Part shown: positions 45,315-56,650 of the stretch, piece after piece | Layout of the letters: every line of letters starts with the position of its first letter | Numbering within the stretch: position 1 is the stretch's first letter | Origin: Undaria pinnatifida | Taxonomy: Eukaryota; Sar; Phaeophyceae; Laminariales; Alariaceae | Direction: 5' to 3' | NCBI GenBank assembly: GCA_012845835.1 | Contig: JABAKD010000002.1 | Location: forward strand, 16,260,129 to 16,324,128 | DNA: 64,000 bases | Made by a program: the position numbers and the translations under genes | Notes under the pieces: generated by a model | Told to the model about the DNA's origin: nothing | The model's database searches: none | Seen by the model: only the letters and a program-made list of their open reading frames with translations

Positions 45315-46444
45315 GTACTGCTTGCTGTACAGCAGTTTTGTTTTCAGTCTCATGTATCTTATTTTTCCTTGCAAATAGCGTGTGTGCTGGCTTGCATACA
45401 GTTTCCCCTCGTATTCAATGCGGTTGGCGTTGAACGGCCAAGTCACCTTGCTGTATTTGCAATGGGTATTTCTGTCTTGCACTTAGCAACCGCAGAGCTT
45501 GTCGACCATTCGGGTTAAAGACTTTTCGAGAGATCAGACCGGGTAAATCGGCTTATCGCAACCAAAACTACTTGAAAGTAATGGGAACAGCGCACGCTAT
45601 ACCTACAATGGGACCCGAAGGGTGCGCCAGCTAGCGTTGGGCTGCGAAAGCAACAGAGTGAAATCGACACACGACGCGTATGAAAATACGTGGAAGTGTG
45701 GTGAGCTGAAGCTGTATTTTTCATCCGCCGGAGGATTAAAAAAAAAAAAAACTTGAAAGTAATACGCGTGTTGGGATCATTTTTGGAGCAGAAAGAATAT
45801 AAAAAGACTACACGATACCAGGTACGTCGGGGGAGCACACGAAACAGAGAAGACGGAACCGCACTGCTAGACGTAGAAAGGTCAGAAAGAAAAAAAACGG
45901 AGTGTCGTGCTTTTTGTGCGAAGCCGAGACAACTACGTTCTTTTTCCAACTTTTTTACTTGGTTTTAATAACCCGCCTGCCTGTCTGGGTGCAAGGAATG
46001 TCTGCCTGGTCGGTGAAAACCCGACATGCTTCGTCCCGGCATTGTACGTAGGGATGCGAAGGTCTATACCCTATGGTCTACCACTACGGCCATGCATGAA
46101 TATCGAGTACCCCCCCACCTGTCTGCCTCCTTGAGAAAAATAGCGTGGGTAAGCTGTTTTCTCTTTTTGGCTCCCCTGGGTACGTAGTAGAGATAACACT
46201 CCATCTAAATTGGCTTGGCACGGGGTGGTCCTGAAGTGGGCAGCCTGCTGCTGTCATGATGTTGCCTCCGTTGTAGGGTCGAATGTGCTTCGTCTAGCCT
46301 TGATGATACCTCACACTTCCCAATAGGAAATCGATTTGGGACCCAGGCATAAAAACGGCAACACGGCAGTCAGAGACCTACCCTCAATATGCCTAGCAAT
46401 TGGCTGCGGGCAGTTTCATGCCGTCCGCTCGCGCCCCTCTGCAC

Positions 46445-46690
46445 CAGGCGTTCATTGCACGTCCGTGCCAGGCTATTCGGATTTGCACGTAAATTCATTA
46501 GCGATGTATGTACGGCAGGACTGCCCCTGCCGACCTCGAGAGCAGACCTCGAGACCCCCAATGGGTTGGGCACGGCAAACGTCGTTTCGTGCGGACCTGC
46601 ACATAAGGAGCCGCCGTACATAAAATCGCTAATGAATATACGTGCAAATCCGAATAGCCTGGCACGTACGTGCAACTTCGCAGGGGCTGG
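46445..46690. repeat. Fold-back inverted repeat
   Basis: GCCAGGCTATTCGGATTTGC and the following bases through GATGTATGTACGGC at 46469-46515 return inverted at 46612-46663, separated by about 95 bp. It may be a MITE nested in the 4-kb element. Confidence 0.7.
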
Positions 46691-47209
46691 CCCCTCTGCT
46701 ATACTTGCTCAGCTATGCACGAGAAGCTATTACACAATGATAGATGCACGCGAGAAGATGGTGTGCACACCTTTTTTCTCCTCCTTGCTTCTGACCATAG
46801 TAAGCTACGTCCGTCCGTAGAGCACCATGATTATTAATGGTTAAAAGGAATATTGGACAATGAGCGAAAGCTTGATTAATTAATTCTGTCGTATGTTAAT
46901 AAAGATGATTATCTCATTTGTTCTGCGAACTCTTGAGAAATATTTATGCTTTTCATCTTTTCCATAAGGAAACCCTTTCAGAACCCCAGCCTTGGCGACC
47001 TAAATCCTAGATCCTAAAACTCGACTAGTGCGGTCTTCAACCTACTTGAAAGAGCTCGCAACAACAGAGTAGTGGCTCAAGTATCAGCAGCATGCCCCTA
47101 TGGTTACCCCCTCTGGGGGCCATGCACTACATCATACTATACAATACTATATCGTACTATACCATACTATATCATACTACTTGTTTAGCATTTTACTTTT
47201 TTTTTTTTC

Positions 47210-47425
47210 AAACTCCGCCCTCCACTCACCGGTTATACGACTTACAGGATATAAATGATAAACTGATGCATTTCCTTCCACAGCTGTCAGATTTTGTCCC
47301 CCTCGAAAACGGGTTTTACATTAGTTTCCGCGCACAGATTGATTAACATCACCCTGTTGACCCTGGTACAAGCTACACTGCTGCACGTAGTTGCAAGGGG
47401 AGTCGCCGACCTATATCCTTACAAC
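47210..47425 (+). mobile_element. R1 repeat, middle part
   Basis: Runs from ACCGGTTATACGACTTACAG to GAGTCGCCGACCTATATCCT and is then interrupted by a SINE. R1 resumes at 47730 with its 3' end, so the SINE inserted into this R1 copy. Confidence 0.7.
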
Positions 47426-47722
47426 CGGTCGCCCCGGTGGCGTATCAAGTTATCTTCGAGCCTGGTATAGGTCAGTTTCGTGAGTTCGAGCCCCGCCGAG
47501 TGCATACTCGTATAAATTCCTTGGGACTTTTTCCTGTGCACAGATTGACTTGCGGAAAGCGCGAGAGCGTGAGTTAGCACTCGATGAAAAATCGACGAGC
47601 AGTGGGATTGCTGAACCCTATGCGCAACAAAAATTGAAGGCAAAACCGGGGGGGAGAAGGGACGACACCTGTGACCACGGCTTGTCCGGAAGCTGGAAAG
47701 TAGAAGTGAGAAAAAAAAACAC
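47425..47722 (+). mobile_element. SINE inserted in an R1 copy
   Basis: Full head, body and A-tail. R1 sequence on both sides is continuous in order. Confidence 0.8.
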
Positions 47723-47727
47723 ACTGG

Positions 47728-47835
47728 CTGAGTAATACGCGCGATCGGAGTATCACACAGCTTGCAAAGATGAGTTTCTACGAAATCTTAATCTTCGATC
47801 TTACAGCTGGAGTGTATTTTCATTTTTATACTATA
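47728..47835 (+). mobile_element. R1 repeat, 3' part after SINE insertion
   Basis: GTAATACGCGCGATCGGAGT through TCTTACAGCTGGAGTGTATT. It continues the copy at 47210 across the SINE. Confidence 0.65.
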
Positions 47836-48248
47836 CCAGGTATCATATACTATATCATACTACCTGGTATATCATACTAGCAATATATCATACTACAAGG
47901 GGGTTTCGCCGCCGGCCTGAACGGCCGCCGGTCGCACGCAGACTGGCGTGATGCCCAAAATATTAGTAGCAGCTATGGATGTGGTGACATATGGAGACCA
48001 GTCTAAATATCAAGACTCGAGAGTGCTCTCTATAGCATGATAGGTGGCGCGTTCGTTTGGTATGAAGACCGCCAGAAATTGTAGATCGCCACGAAGGCGC
48101 ACAAGGAAAGTTATCCCGCACACCTACCCGCCCCCCCCCCCCCCCCCCCGTGAGGCCCGTTTTTTTTTTTTTGGCTTTGTTTGCTCGCTTGGTGGATCGT
48201 TTCTTGGCTGTGCCCCTGTGGATGGTTTACTGCACACTCTTGCGTTAA

Positions 48249-48521
48249 CTAGAGGTTTTGCACGTGAGCCATAATTGCGAGAGCAAGGGATGTCAAACTG
48301 TACTTTAGGTTGTTTAGGTACGTAAATCCTTGCGTCAGTGCAAGGTGGTCAATGTAGTCAGAAATAATCAATGGTGGACAAGCGCCGCGCTTGGGCGCGA
48401 AACCCCCTCCAACTTGCCCCCACATTGTCTCAGGACTGACGAACGCTTCGGCTTGCTTCCTCCAACTTACTTCCGACCACAGTCGATACAGTAGTGCGCG
48501 AAACAAGCGCGAAAAGAACAA
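48249..48521 (-). CDS. Small open frame in the same element
   Basis: A 90-codon minus-strand frame (…EAFVSPETMWGQVGGGFAPK…YIDHLALTQGFTYLNNLKYS…) downstream of the zinc-finger ORF and in its direction. It may be a second exon or a remnant. No motif recognised. Confidence 0.2.
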   Translation of the reverse strand: MFFSRLFRALLYRLWSEVSWRKQAEAFVSPETMWGQVGGGFAPKRGACPPLIISDYIDHLALTQGFTYLNNLKYSLTSLALAIMAHVQNL

Positions 48522-48703
48522 ATTAAACTAAATAGTTTTGTTCTGCTTGGAGACATCATATCATCAGTCCAAACTTGCCCGAAACGTCAGGGGAAAGGGA
48601 AATACCGGAAGGGCGGGCTCGCCATGAGCCGACGGCGGTGGCATCAACTTCGCCACGTGCAATACCGAATATTCGTGTAAGTACTGACACCCTTCGCCGT
48701 TGC

Positions 48704-49474
48704 TTAGCCATCAACAAGATCAAACTGCCTCTTCCTCGTCCGAAAACGCTTTCTCGAGCTGATGTCCTCCTTCTCCTCTTGCTCTTCCTCCTCTTCCTCT
48801 TCTTCCTCCTCCTCCTCCTCCTCGCCCCCCCCCCCCGCCTCCTCCTCCTCCTCCTCCCCCTCCTCCCCCTCATCCACATCCTCATCCTCGGAGTCCCCCT
48901 CATCGTCGGAGTCCTCCTTATCGGAGTCTTCCTCCTCGCCCGAGCTCCCCTCCTCCGAGCCGTGTGACTCGTCTGAATCACCTGAGCCCCCCTTCTGCTG
49001 CGAGGTCTCGGTGCATGCGATGGGGGCTGGGACACTCTTCTTCGTTGGCGCGACCTTTCGGCGTGGTGCGGGGGCTCTAGCAGTCCTACCCTTCCCCCTT
49101 CCTTTACACTTTTGCAACTTTCCCGCCACCGCGTCCGTTTCCACCTTGCCTACGTTGTAGCTCTCTTTAAATCTCACTGTGTTGGGATCTGACTTGCTCA
49201 GAGCCAACGCAGAGGTATGCTTCTGTTCTACGTGGTGGAACATAGAGTAGTTCCACACCCACACTTCAGGCGTGCAAAATATGCACTTCAACGGTACGTT
49301 CGTGCATGGTGTAGAATCCGTGAAAGTGGACGCCGCTTTGAGGCCTAACGCAACGACACTTCTTCGCGAGTCCAACTTGGGCGCGAGAGGACAGGTGGAG
49401 TGCATCTTAGATGCCGCGTTCCCCTTGCTGGCTTGTACAACCCGATCTTTTTTTTTTCTTTTTTTTTTCTTCAT
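48704..49474 (-). CDS. C2H2 zinc-finger protein with acidic C-terminus, probably element-encoded
   Basis: A 256-codon frame starts inside the right terminal repeat: the ATG follows GCCGGAGG, is Lys-rich and reads MKKKKRKKKDRVVQ. Residues 61-86 (PLKCIFCTPEVWVWNYSMFH then HVEQKH) form a C-x2-C … H-x5-H finger of the type seen in proteins next to eukaryotic DNA transposons. A basic middle (about 125-150) precedes a long Glu/Asp/Ser region coded by GAG/GAA repeats and a basic end (SSRKRFRTRKRQ). There is no catalytic transposase domain. An alternative start is Met-24. DNA binding is inferred from the finger only. Confidence 0.5.
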   Translation of the reverse strand: MKKKKRKKKDRVVQASKGNAASKMHSTCPLAPKLDSRRSVVALGLKAASTFTDSTPCTNVPLKCIFCTPEVWVWNYSMFHHVEQKHTSALALSKSDPNTVRFKESYNVGKVETDAVAGKLQKCKGRGKGRTARAPAPRRKVAPTKKSVPAPIACTETSQQKGGSGDSDESHGSEEGSSGEEEDSDKEDSDDEGDSEDEDVDEGEEGEEEEEEAGGGGEEEEEEEEEEEEEEQEEKEDISSRKRFRTRKRQFDLVDG

Positions 49475-49984
49475 CCTCCGGCGGATGGGGAAAAATAAAG
49501 CTTAAGCTCACCACACTTCCACGTATTTTCATACGCGTCGTGTGTCGATTTAACTCAGTTGCTTTCGCAGCCCAACGCTAGCTGGCGCACCCTTCGGTAC
49601 AACCCGATCGCTACCAATAGGAGGTGGGGTAAGTCAAAACCTCGCCGCATCGCGTGAGATGGAACAGAACAAATAAAAAAGTCGGTGCCTTACAAATCAG
49701 GCCCTTGGGACGAATTTTGTGGTGGGCTCGGTTCCTGTGCCTTACAAATCAGGCCCATGGAACGAATTTTGTGGTGGGCTCGGCTACCTGTGCGTATATC
49801 CTGCCAAGCGCTACAGGTGGTGCACAGCAATTATTGTTGCTGTTGATGTTCTCGCAGTAACCCATCGCCATAGTCACGTCCGTGGTCACAGGACAGGCTC
49901 CACACACTCTGGGGTGGAAGAATACCCCGGGACAAACACGAAAAAAAATCATGAAGCGGCACACGTGTTTATTTTATAATATGG

Positions 49985-50085
49985 AAAAAATACACTTGAG
50001 CTGTGAAATTGACCAAAAATGATTTTTTCATCAAAACTCAGCTCTCCAAGCTGCGTGTGCGACTTCGATCGCCGTATTGTATTAT
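49985..50085 (-). mobile_element. R1-related truncated copy (reverse)
   Basis: ACTTGAGCTGTGAAATTGACC … CTCCAAGCTGCGTGTGCGAC in reverse orientation, close in sequence to the 6035 copy. Confidence 0.5.
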
Positions 50086-50234
50086 GAATTGCGTCAGCTG
50101 TGATATATGCGTGTACCACCTTGGGTTGTGTGCGTTTTTCCCTGGGGTATTCCTCAGCTCCAGAGTGACTGGAGCCTGTCCTGTGACCACGGAATTGATT
50201 ATGCGAGTTAATGTGAGAACAACAACAACAATAT

Positions 50235-50495
50235 AATCCCCTCACCGGTTATACGACTTACAGGATATACCTGATAAAAAGTGGTGCATTCCTTCCCAAG
50301 CCGTCAGGTTTTGTCCTCCTCAAAAACTGGTTTTATAGTTTCCGCGCACAGATTGACGAACATCACCCTGTTGACCCTGGTACAAGCTACACCGCTGTGG
50401 TGCCAAGGGGAATCGCTGACTTACATCCTCGATGAGGACACGTGATGAACATGGTACGCTGACTTATATCCTCGATGAGGACACGTGATGAACAT
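50235..50495 (+). mobile_element. R1 repeat, middle part with internal 42-bp tandem duplication
   Basis: CACCGGTTATACGACTTACA through GTTGACCCTGGTACAAGC, then a unit ending CGATGAGGACACGTGATGAA repeated twice in tandem at about 50410-50495. Confidence 0.65.
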
Positions 50496-50870
50496 GGTAG
50501 GACGTATAACGTATAGATGGTAGAACTCCGATTACACGTGTATACGGATGGATACCTCGAACGTAAGGCCTAAAAGATTCTGCCCTTTTCCGATATCATT
50601 TCTGATACCCCTCTGTTTTCAGAGGCTCGGTCCTGAATGTGGTACGAATCCTGACGGGATCTTCCGTCATGCAATTGGCTGAATATCAGAGCACGGAACC
50701 AAGCAGTAGCCTTTGCGATGTTCTCGCCCCACAAATCATACCAGATAAAGTACCAAATATATTTCGATGTGTGAGGTGCGGTACCGCACATTTTTCCTAC
50801 TCAGTATCAGTTTTTCTTTGAAAACGCGCGAAGGCCGCGCTCGGGTCGGAGCCCTGGCCTGGGTCGGTGC

Positions 50871-51176
50871 CGGTCGCCCCGGTGGCGTATCAGGTTATCC
50901 TCGAGCCTGGTATAGGTCAGTTTCGTGAGGTCGAATCCCCCCGAGTGCATACGACTCGTATAAATTCGTGGGGGCTTTTTCTTGTGCACAAATTGACTTG
51001 CGGAAAGCGCGAGAGCGTGACTTAGCAACACTCGATGAAAAATCGACGAGCAATGGGATTGCTGAACCCTATGCGCGATAAAGATTGAAGGCAAGAACCG
51101 GGGGGGAGAAGGGACGACACCTGTGACCACGGCTTGTCCAGAACGTGGAAAGTAGAAGTGTGGAAAAAAAAAAAAA
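50871..51176 (+). mobile_element. SINE inside a fold-back pair
   Basis: Full-length, with tail AAAAAAAAAAAA. It is flanked by inverted sequences at 50722-50765 and 51281-51320 (CACAAATC.TA.CAGATAAAG.ACCAAATAT). Confidence 0.75.
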
Positions 51177-51599
51177 GTGGGGTCAGGGTTAGGGTTTGGG
51201 TTAGGGTGGGTCGACGCCCTCTCGCGATTTGACAAAAGAAACACAAAAACACCAAAAACAGCTCAAAAACCTCTATAAAGTGAAACATATTTGGTGCTTT
51301 ATCTGATACGATTTGTGGGACAAAGCCGTTAAAGGCGCCTCGAACCAAGACCGAGAGGCGATGCATGTAAGGACGATAGCCTCCATGACCCCTCTTGGTC
51401 CGACTGAGCTCTAGCACCTCTCCTTGCTAAACGAACTAAAGAAAACGCGCGGCTACACCGGCCGTAACGGTGGCGACAAGGGACCAAGGCTTCAGGGATC
51501 TTCCGCCTCGACATCTTTGCGACATCGGCTGTTCCGGGATAGAGGACCTTTTCACGGACACATCGGCTGTTCCGTCATAGAGGACCTTTTCATAGACAC

Positions 51600-51700
51600 A
51601 CCCAGTAATACGCGCGATTGGAGTATCGCACGCAGCTTGCAAATATGAGTTTCGACGAAATCTTCGATCTCTCTGCTGGAGTGTATTTTAATATTATTTT
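51600..51700 (+). mobile_element. R1 repeat, truncated copy
   Basis: GTAATACGCGCGATTGGAGT … GATCTCTCTGCTGGAGTGTA followed by T/A-rich tail. Confidence 0.6.
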
Positions 51701-51948
51701 TTTTTCATGATGACATCGTCGCCGAAACAATGGCGATGCTTGAAGCACTGGTACCCCCAATTGCCGTTGTCAGTCTCGCTCCTCTACTCTTCTCTGTCTA
51801 GTTCCACCCTGCGGTTTTTCCTCTGCGGCTTTGTCGGGGTTCCAAAGGAGAGATTAACCGCTTTCCAATCCAGGGATGGCGACTTAAAAAGGCGGAAATT
51901 GGCGTCTGACCGGCCTTGTAGGAAGAGCGTACAGCACTTCATGTACGG

Positions 51949-52158
51949 CAGGGGTCCCCCACACCAATAAGGCGGTATCCATATATAAGGCGGTATCCCC
52001 ATGTAAGGCGGTATCCCCATATAAGGCGGTCAAAATCGCTTGACGCAACTGGGGGATTGCACTCATTAACTGGAATGAATAAGGCGGCTTCCCCCGATAA
52101 GGCGGTCATAGTGCTCTCGCGCACCACCGCTTTACTGGGAGACCCCTATAGAATGCTG
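51949..52158 (+). mobile_element. AAGGCGGT-family MITE, medium internal array
   Basis: Same family with about three 18-bp units. It ends GGGAGACCCCTATAGAATGC. Confidence 0.7.
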
Positions 52159-52240
52159 CTGTATTATCATGCTGCACGCGTGTTGGGCATCACCTTATGG
52201 TGCACTTCGCACACGTCGCCTTCCCGAGCAGCCCGAGCTA

Positions 52241-52405
52241 CAGTAGAGGTCCCTCTATAGTGCCGGTTGCTCGCTATAGTGCCTGTCAAATCGGTTGGAG
52301 CAGACGGGAGCAACTGGCAGTGGCATCATACGGACTAGTGCGGGGTGCCCGCTATAGTGCCGTTATCTTGGGCTGGCGCTTACCGGCATTCTAGGGATTC
52401 TACTG
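52241..52405 (+). mobile_element. CAGTAG-end MITE (pogo/Tigger-like ends)
   Basis: Begins CAGTAGAGGTCCCTCTATAG and ends with its imperfect inverse (CTAGGGATTCTACTG). TA precedes the left end, but no TA follows the right end, so the target duplication is not intact. Confidence 0.6.
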
Positions 52406-52959
52406 TTCTTGTTGTGTTTGGACGCGTGCTACGATATAGAGGTAGCAGTTTTCGTCTAAAATGGTTCCTGAACGACGGGGCTCCTTAGCCCACAATCGTC
52501 GGAATTTTTTTCGTAGCATGACACTTTTTTTTTCTCGTAAAGTTGCGATGGGGTTTAACGCCTTTACGACTGGAAACCCTTTTTTTTTCTTCTTGTTCAA
52601 ATTCACTTGATCGCCAATAAGACCGTTTTTCTGGATCCGATAAAAATTATAAATGAACGTTGTCGGATCGCACAAACGGGTTTGCAACACTTTTAGACCC
52701 GAAACTGTTTTTTTTTTTCGAAACGATATCTTGTTTTCCGGACGACCCCCACCCGGAAATGGGGGTCCAGCTTCGGGTAAAATTGTGTTCGAAAAGCGTC
52801 TGCATTTTCATCATGACAGGCTTCCATAATAGGCAAAAAGCGTGGTAATAAGCGGAAAACAGCAGTACAAGACACAAGTAGGCGCATCTGCTTAGCAAGC
52901 AAAACGTGTCATAGGTGTACCCGTGCTGCTGCTGTTGCTGTGTACCGCTGCCCACTCGC

Positions 52960-53338
52960 ACACACCTTGGGCATCACCAAGAGCCGATGGGATCGCATGT
53001 GATGGCGACGACTACGAGAGTCTTACCGCTCTCCTCGCAGTCGCGATTACGGCATTCGCCAAACGCAAAACACGCACTTGTCGTCGAGGGCGTGGACCGC
53101 CGCCGTCAGCGACATGTTGATGAACGAGATCGACGAGAGCGAGGGTGGGGACAACCCTCCTCGCGTGAAGCGCGCACGTCGTGTTTTCGCTCGCCCCACC
53201 TACAACGCTTCATCTGCGTGCGCTGAGGTGCAATGGTGCGGCGAACTCGTACTAGTACGTAGTCAAGCGATCGCCGTTTTTGATTATTCCGTGAAAACTC
53301 TGTTGAAAAAAGGCTGTGAGTTTCGGGTTTCATTATAG
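52960..53338 (+). pseudogene. Possible frameshifted coding remnant
   Basis: Two overlapping plus-strand frames (DDYESLTALLAVAITAFAKR then MLMNEIDESEGGDNPPRVKR ARR) are G/C-biased and look like pieces of one protein separated by a frameshift. The basic RVKRARRVFARPTY resembles the linker of element-encoded proteins. No family assigned. Confidence 0.2.
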
Positions 53339-53524
53339 TATAGTCTAAGGGTTGTCTATCCGATTCTGCCCGTCGGGTTCTGCGACCCAAAAATGCCTTT
53401 CATTTTCGGGTTCAGAAATGGTCTTACGAGAGATGGCCTAAAGCACTGGAAAGCCGATCTACCTCGCTTTTTCGAATGAGTCACATTCCGCACTCTTGTC
53501 TACTGGTGTGTATAGTCCCACCTA

Positions 53525-53995
53525 TATATTCATGCCCCCCCCCCCCCTAACCCATTTGAACACTCCGCCTTCTCCTCACTGGTTGTACGACTTACAGGAT
53601 ATACATGATAGACTGATGCATTCCTTCCACGGAACCGTCAGATTTGTTCCCTATAGTTTCCGCGCACAGATTGAGTTGCCCCGCCCGTTACCCCCTTCCC
53701 CCCCCGCCCCGCTCCCTCTTGTTCAAACCCAGGCCCCCACGCCCGTAAAGACTCCGCCCTCCCATCACCGGTTATACGACTTACAGGATACACTTGATAA
53801 ACTGATGCATTTCCTTCCACACCTGTCAGATTTTGTCCCCCTCAAAAACGGGTTTTATAGTTTTCGCGCACAGACGGACTAACATATCACCCTGTTGACC
53901 CTGGTACAAGCTATACTGTAGTTCCAAGGGGAGTCGCCGACCTAAATCTTCGATCTTACAGCTGGAGTGTATTTTTATTTTTATAATATATTCAT
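53525..53995 (+). mobile_element. R1 repeat, long copy with poly-C linkers
   Basis: Same module order as the 425 copy: C-run, GGTTGTACGACTTACAGGAT module, C-rich linker, second module, CTGTTGACCCTGGTACAAGC, then the TTACAGCTGGAGTGTATTTT end. Part of the 3' region is deleted. Confidence 0.75.
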
Positions 53996-54901
53996 GTGTT
54001 ACGTCATGCGAGGTATAATACTGCTGTATAACCATGCATAGTTTGGAAGTATGTACCAGGTACCAGGTATATATTTTGCGGTCTATTCGATGTTCGTGCA
54101 GTATCGTGCTGAAGATGCAGCTGCAGCATAGTACTTCCTATACTTGGAACTTAGAACATCCCCAGTACGATACGATGTATTTTTGTTTTTTTGTAGTTAT
54201 GTATGCATAGTCCTCGTTTGATATCAGTAGTAGCATACCTTTGGAATGCCCACTGGTGAAATATGATAGCAGCAGTATGTAAGATATTTTTGTTATCATG
54301 TGTATTCATAGCTCTCGTGTAACAGATACCACAGCCGGTTCGGTAGGTTTCGAAGGCCAACAGTGCTTTGCTGCTGTTTTGCTGCTGGCTTGCTGCTGTT
54401 TTACGTACTTTTTGGGAGAATATGCCGCTGCGCCATCGCTGGCTACTAGGTTGCGGGTTTAATACTGTGTGATACGATTGGCATCAGTTAACTCGATGAT
54501 TCTGCTCATGATATCACGATATCGCTGTCTTTAGTGCTTCCCAAAAACGCGTTATTCGCCAGCCGGCTTGCCGACTAAAGCCAGGTAGTCGGCTTCGCCG
54601 CCTAGCGATTAGTCAGTAATCCGCGAGGAGGGTACGTCGTAGCTCTGGTGAGAGAGAGGGGGGGCGTGGGGGGGGGAGGGAGGGAAGGGAGGACGGGGGG
54701 AGGGAGGGAGGGGGGTATAGATGAAGTCATGCCTGCTCAAATCTCTGCTAAAAACTAAAAGAGAAGCGCGGAAAATGACATTGACGTTGACTTTGACGTT
54801 GATTTTGACCATTAAAATTGGCATGGGCGTTGATTTTGACTTTGAGATCGTCTTTGATAATGTGAAGTCAGTCCGTTGTCTGGTTCAGCAGCGTGGTGAG
54901 G

Positions 54902-54962
54902 TGTGTTGTGTCGTGGTGTGGTGTGGTGTGGTGTGGTGTGGTGTGGTGTGGTGTTGTGTTGT
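54902..54962 (+). repeat. GTGTG pentanucleotide array
   Basis: TGGTGTGGTGTGG repeats. Confidence 0.85.
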
Positions 54963-55094
54963 GTGTACTCTTCACATTGAACCGTTACTTCCATCCATTT
55001 GTATCCAACACACCTAGTATCCGTGCCGATGGTCCACCCTAGAGAGAGAGACAAGCTCCGTGGTCACACACTACGAGGTACCAGGTATATATAT

Positions 55095-55245
55095 ATATAT
55101 ATATTATAAAAAATGAAAATACACTCCAGCTGTGAGATCGATGATTTCGTCGAAACTCATCTTTGCAAGCTGTGTGTGATACTCCGATCGCGCGTATTAC
55201 GAGTTGTGTGTCCTCATTAAGGGTATAGGTCGGCGACTACATATA
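55095..55245 (-). mobile_element. R1 repeat, truncated copy (reverse)
   Basis: Starts with an AT dinucleotide run, then ACTCCAGCTGTGAGATCGAT … GGGTATAGGTCGGCGACTAC. Confidence 0.65.
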
Positions 55246-56564
55246 TATACACTTACATTGCATATCGCAAACGCAGTAACGAGATTTGGCGATGCAATCC
55301 CAAACCTACTCTACACGAAAAACGGAACATGCCGAAAGAAGCATGTTTCCGTGGTGTGGTGTGGTTTAGTGTGGTGTGATGTTATACAGCAGTAAAGCAA
55401 AGAGCTATATTAGAGCGTTGAACTTGAACAATCGTTTCATTTACGTGTTTTAGTACTATGCCGACAGCTTGTTTCACCGTTAAGGGGTTCTCGGCAGATA
55501 TCCGCATCTTATGTGCGCGTTGTGTGTTGTCTTTGGCATGAACCGATAAACCCTTTAGGACTTCAACGGGAACACGTGCCAAAAAATGTTGAGACGAAGT
55601 GTAAAAAAACGTACCAGGTATGCATGACGACATCGGCTTCGTAACATTGTATGCACCACCCTAGCGGTGTAATCATATTAGCACCCCTACCGAATTACCT
55701 GATGCCAGGTCCCAACCCAACCCGATCAGAAGCCTAAGCCCTAACCCAGCTCCAAAATCGTAATAGGGGGCGGGATTAGGGTGTGTATATATGCCTAACT
55801 AATATTACGCGTGAATGCTCAAGGGCAAGCGGGGCAATTCGCCCTACTCTCTAAACAGCACACTTTCAACTCTCCGCTCTACCGCTCGCCACCCGACCTC
55901 TAGCGACCGCAAGCCCGTGCCACGCCCGCCCCACACATGAGCCCTCGGTGTCCCCGGCGACACAACGGCTGACGAGTCCTAACTCCGCGAACGGGGGGCA
56001 TGAAAAGCCTTTCCCGGGGACGGCTCGCGCTCTCTTCTGGAAGGCGGAGAGTCGTGAGAAAGTACAAATCCAACCCAGCTCCTGCCGTACTGCTGTGCTG
56101 CCGTTGTGGATTGGTCGGTACGTACTGCTGTTGGTAGTGCTGTTGTACTGCTGTGGTAGTGTCACTGCTGCTGCTGGTTACTACTGCGTTTGTTTCTAAA
56201 AATAAAAAATCGGCTCTCTGTGGTCATGACCTCGCCTTGCCAGTGCCAGTGCTCTGTGTGCTCCTCCTCCTGCCGGATGGCCGCTGCTGTACACACTACT
56301 GCTGCTGTGCCGCAATTCGATGCTGGGCTATCGTCCGCCTCTGCGCCCGCCTCCGCCGCCGCTGCTGCTGCTGTGTGTTGGTGCTGCTGGTGCTGCCCTT
56401 ACTCTCTTCTGTGCGTGTTCCTAAAGTGTGCTGTGTTTGTTTTGCTGATCCATGCCGTGCGTGGATTTTTCATGCCACAGCTGTGTAGGTAGCCGGATGT
56501 CTCTGTGGATCTGCGCACTTTTTAGTACTATTTTCCGCCTTTTTTTGTGTTTTTTTATAACCAT

Positions 56565-56650
56565 GTACCACGCAGCTTGCAAAGTTGAGTTTCACCCATT
56601 CAAACGGTCGTACTCAGCTGACATTTTTCACATTTTTTATGAAACCATGT
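56565..56650 (+). mobile_element. R1-related truncated copy
   Basis: CGCAGCTTGCAAAGTTGAGT and a diverged end (CTCAGCTGACATTTTT). A similar piece lies at 57462-57545. Confidence 0.4.

Larger units (their letters stand above)
45595..49605. mobile_element. Putative 4-kb TIR DNA transposon or inverted-repeat-bounded element
   Basis: The sequence starting CCGAAGGGTGCGCCAGCTAG at about 45608 and ending near 45743 recurs in inverse orientation at 49595-49465, giving terminal inverted repeats of about 135 bp. Inside are a fold-back (46440-46680), a SINE, R1 copies and, reading inward from the right end, a zinc-finger ORF. A partial third copy of the terminal sequence is at 22540-22635. No clear target duplication was found, so two independent terminal fragments remain possible. 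Confidence 0.5.
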
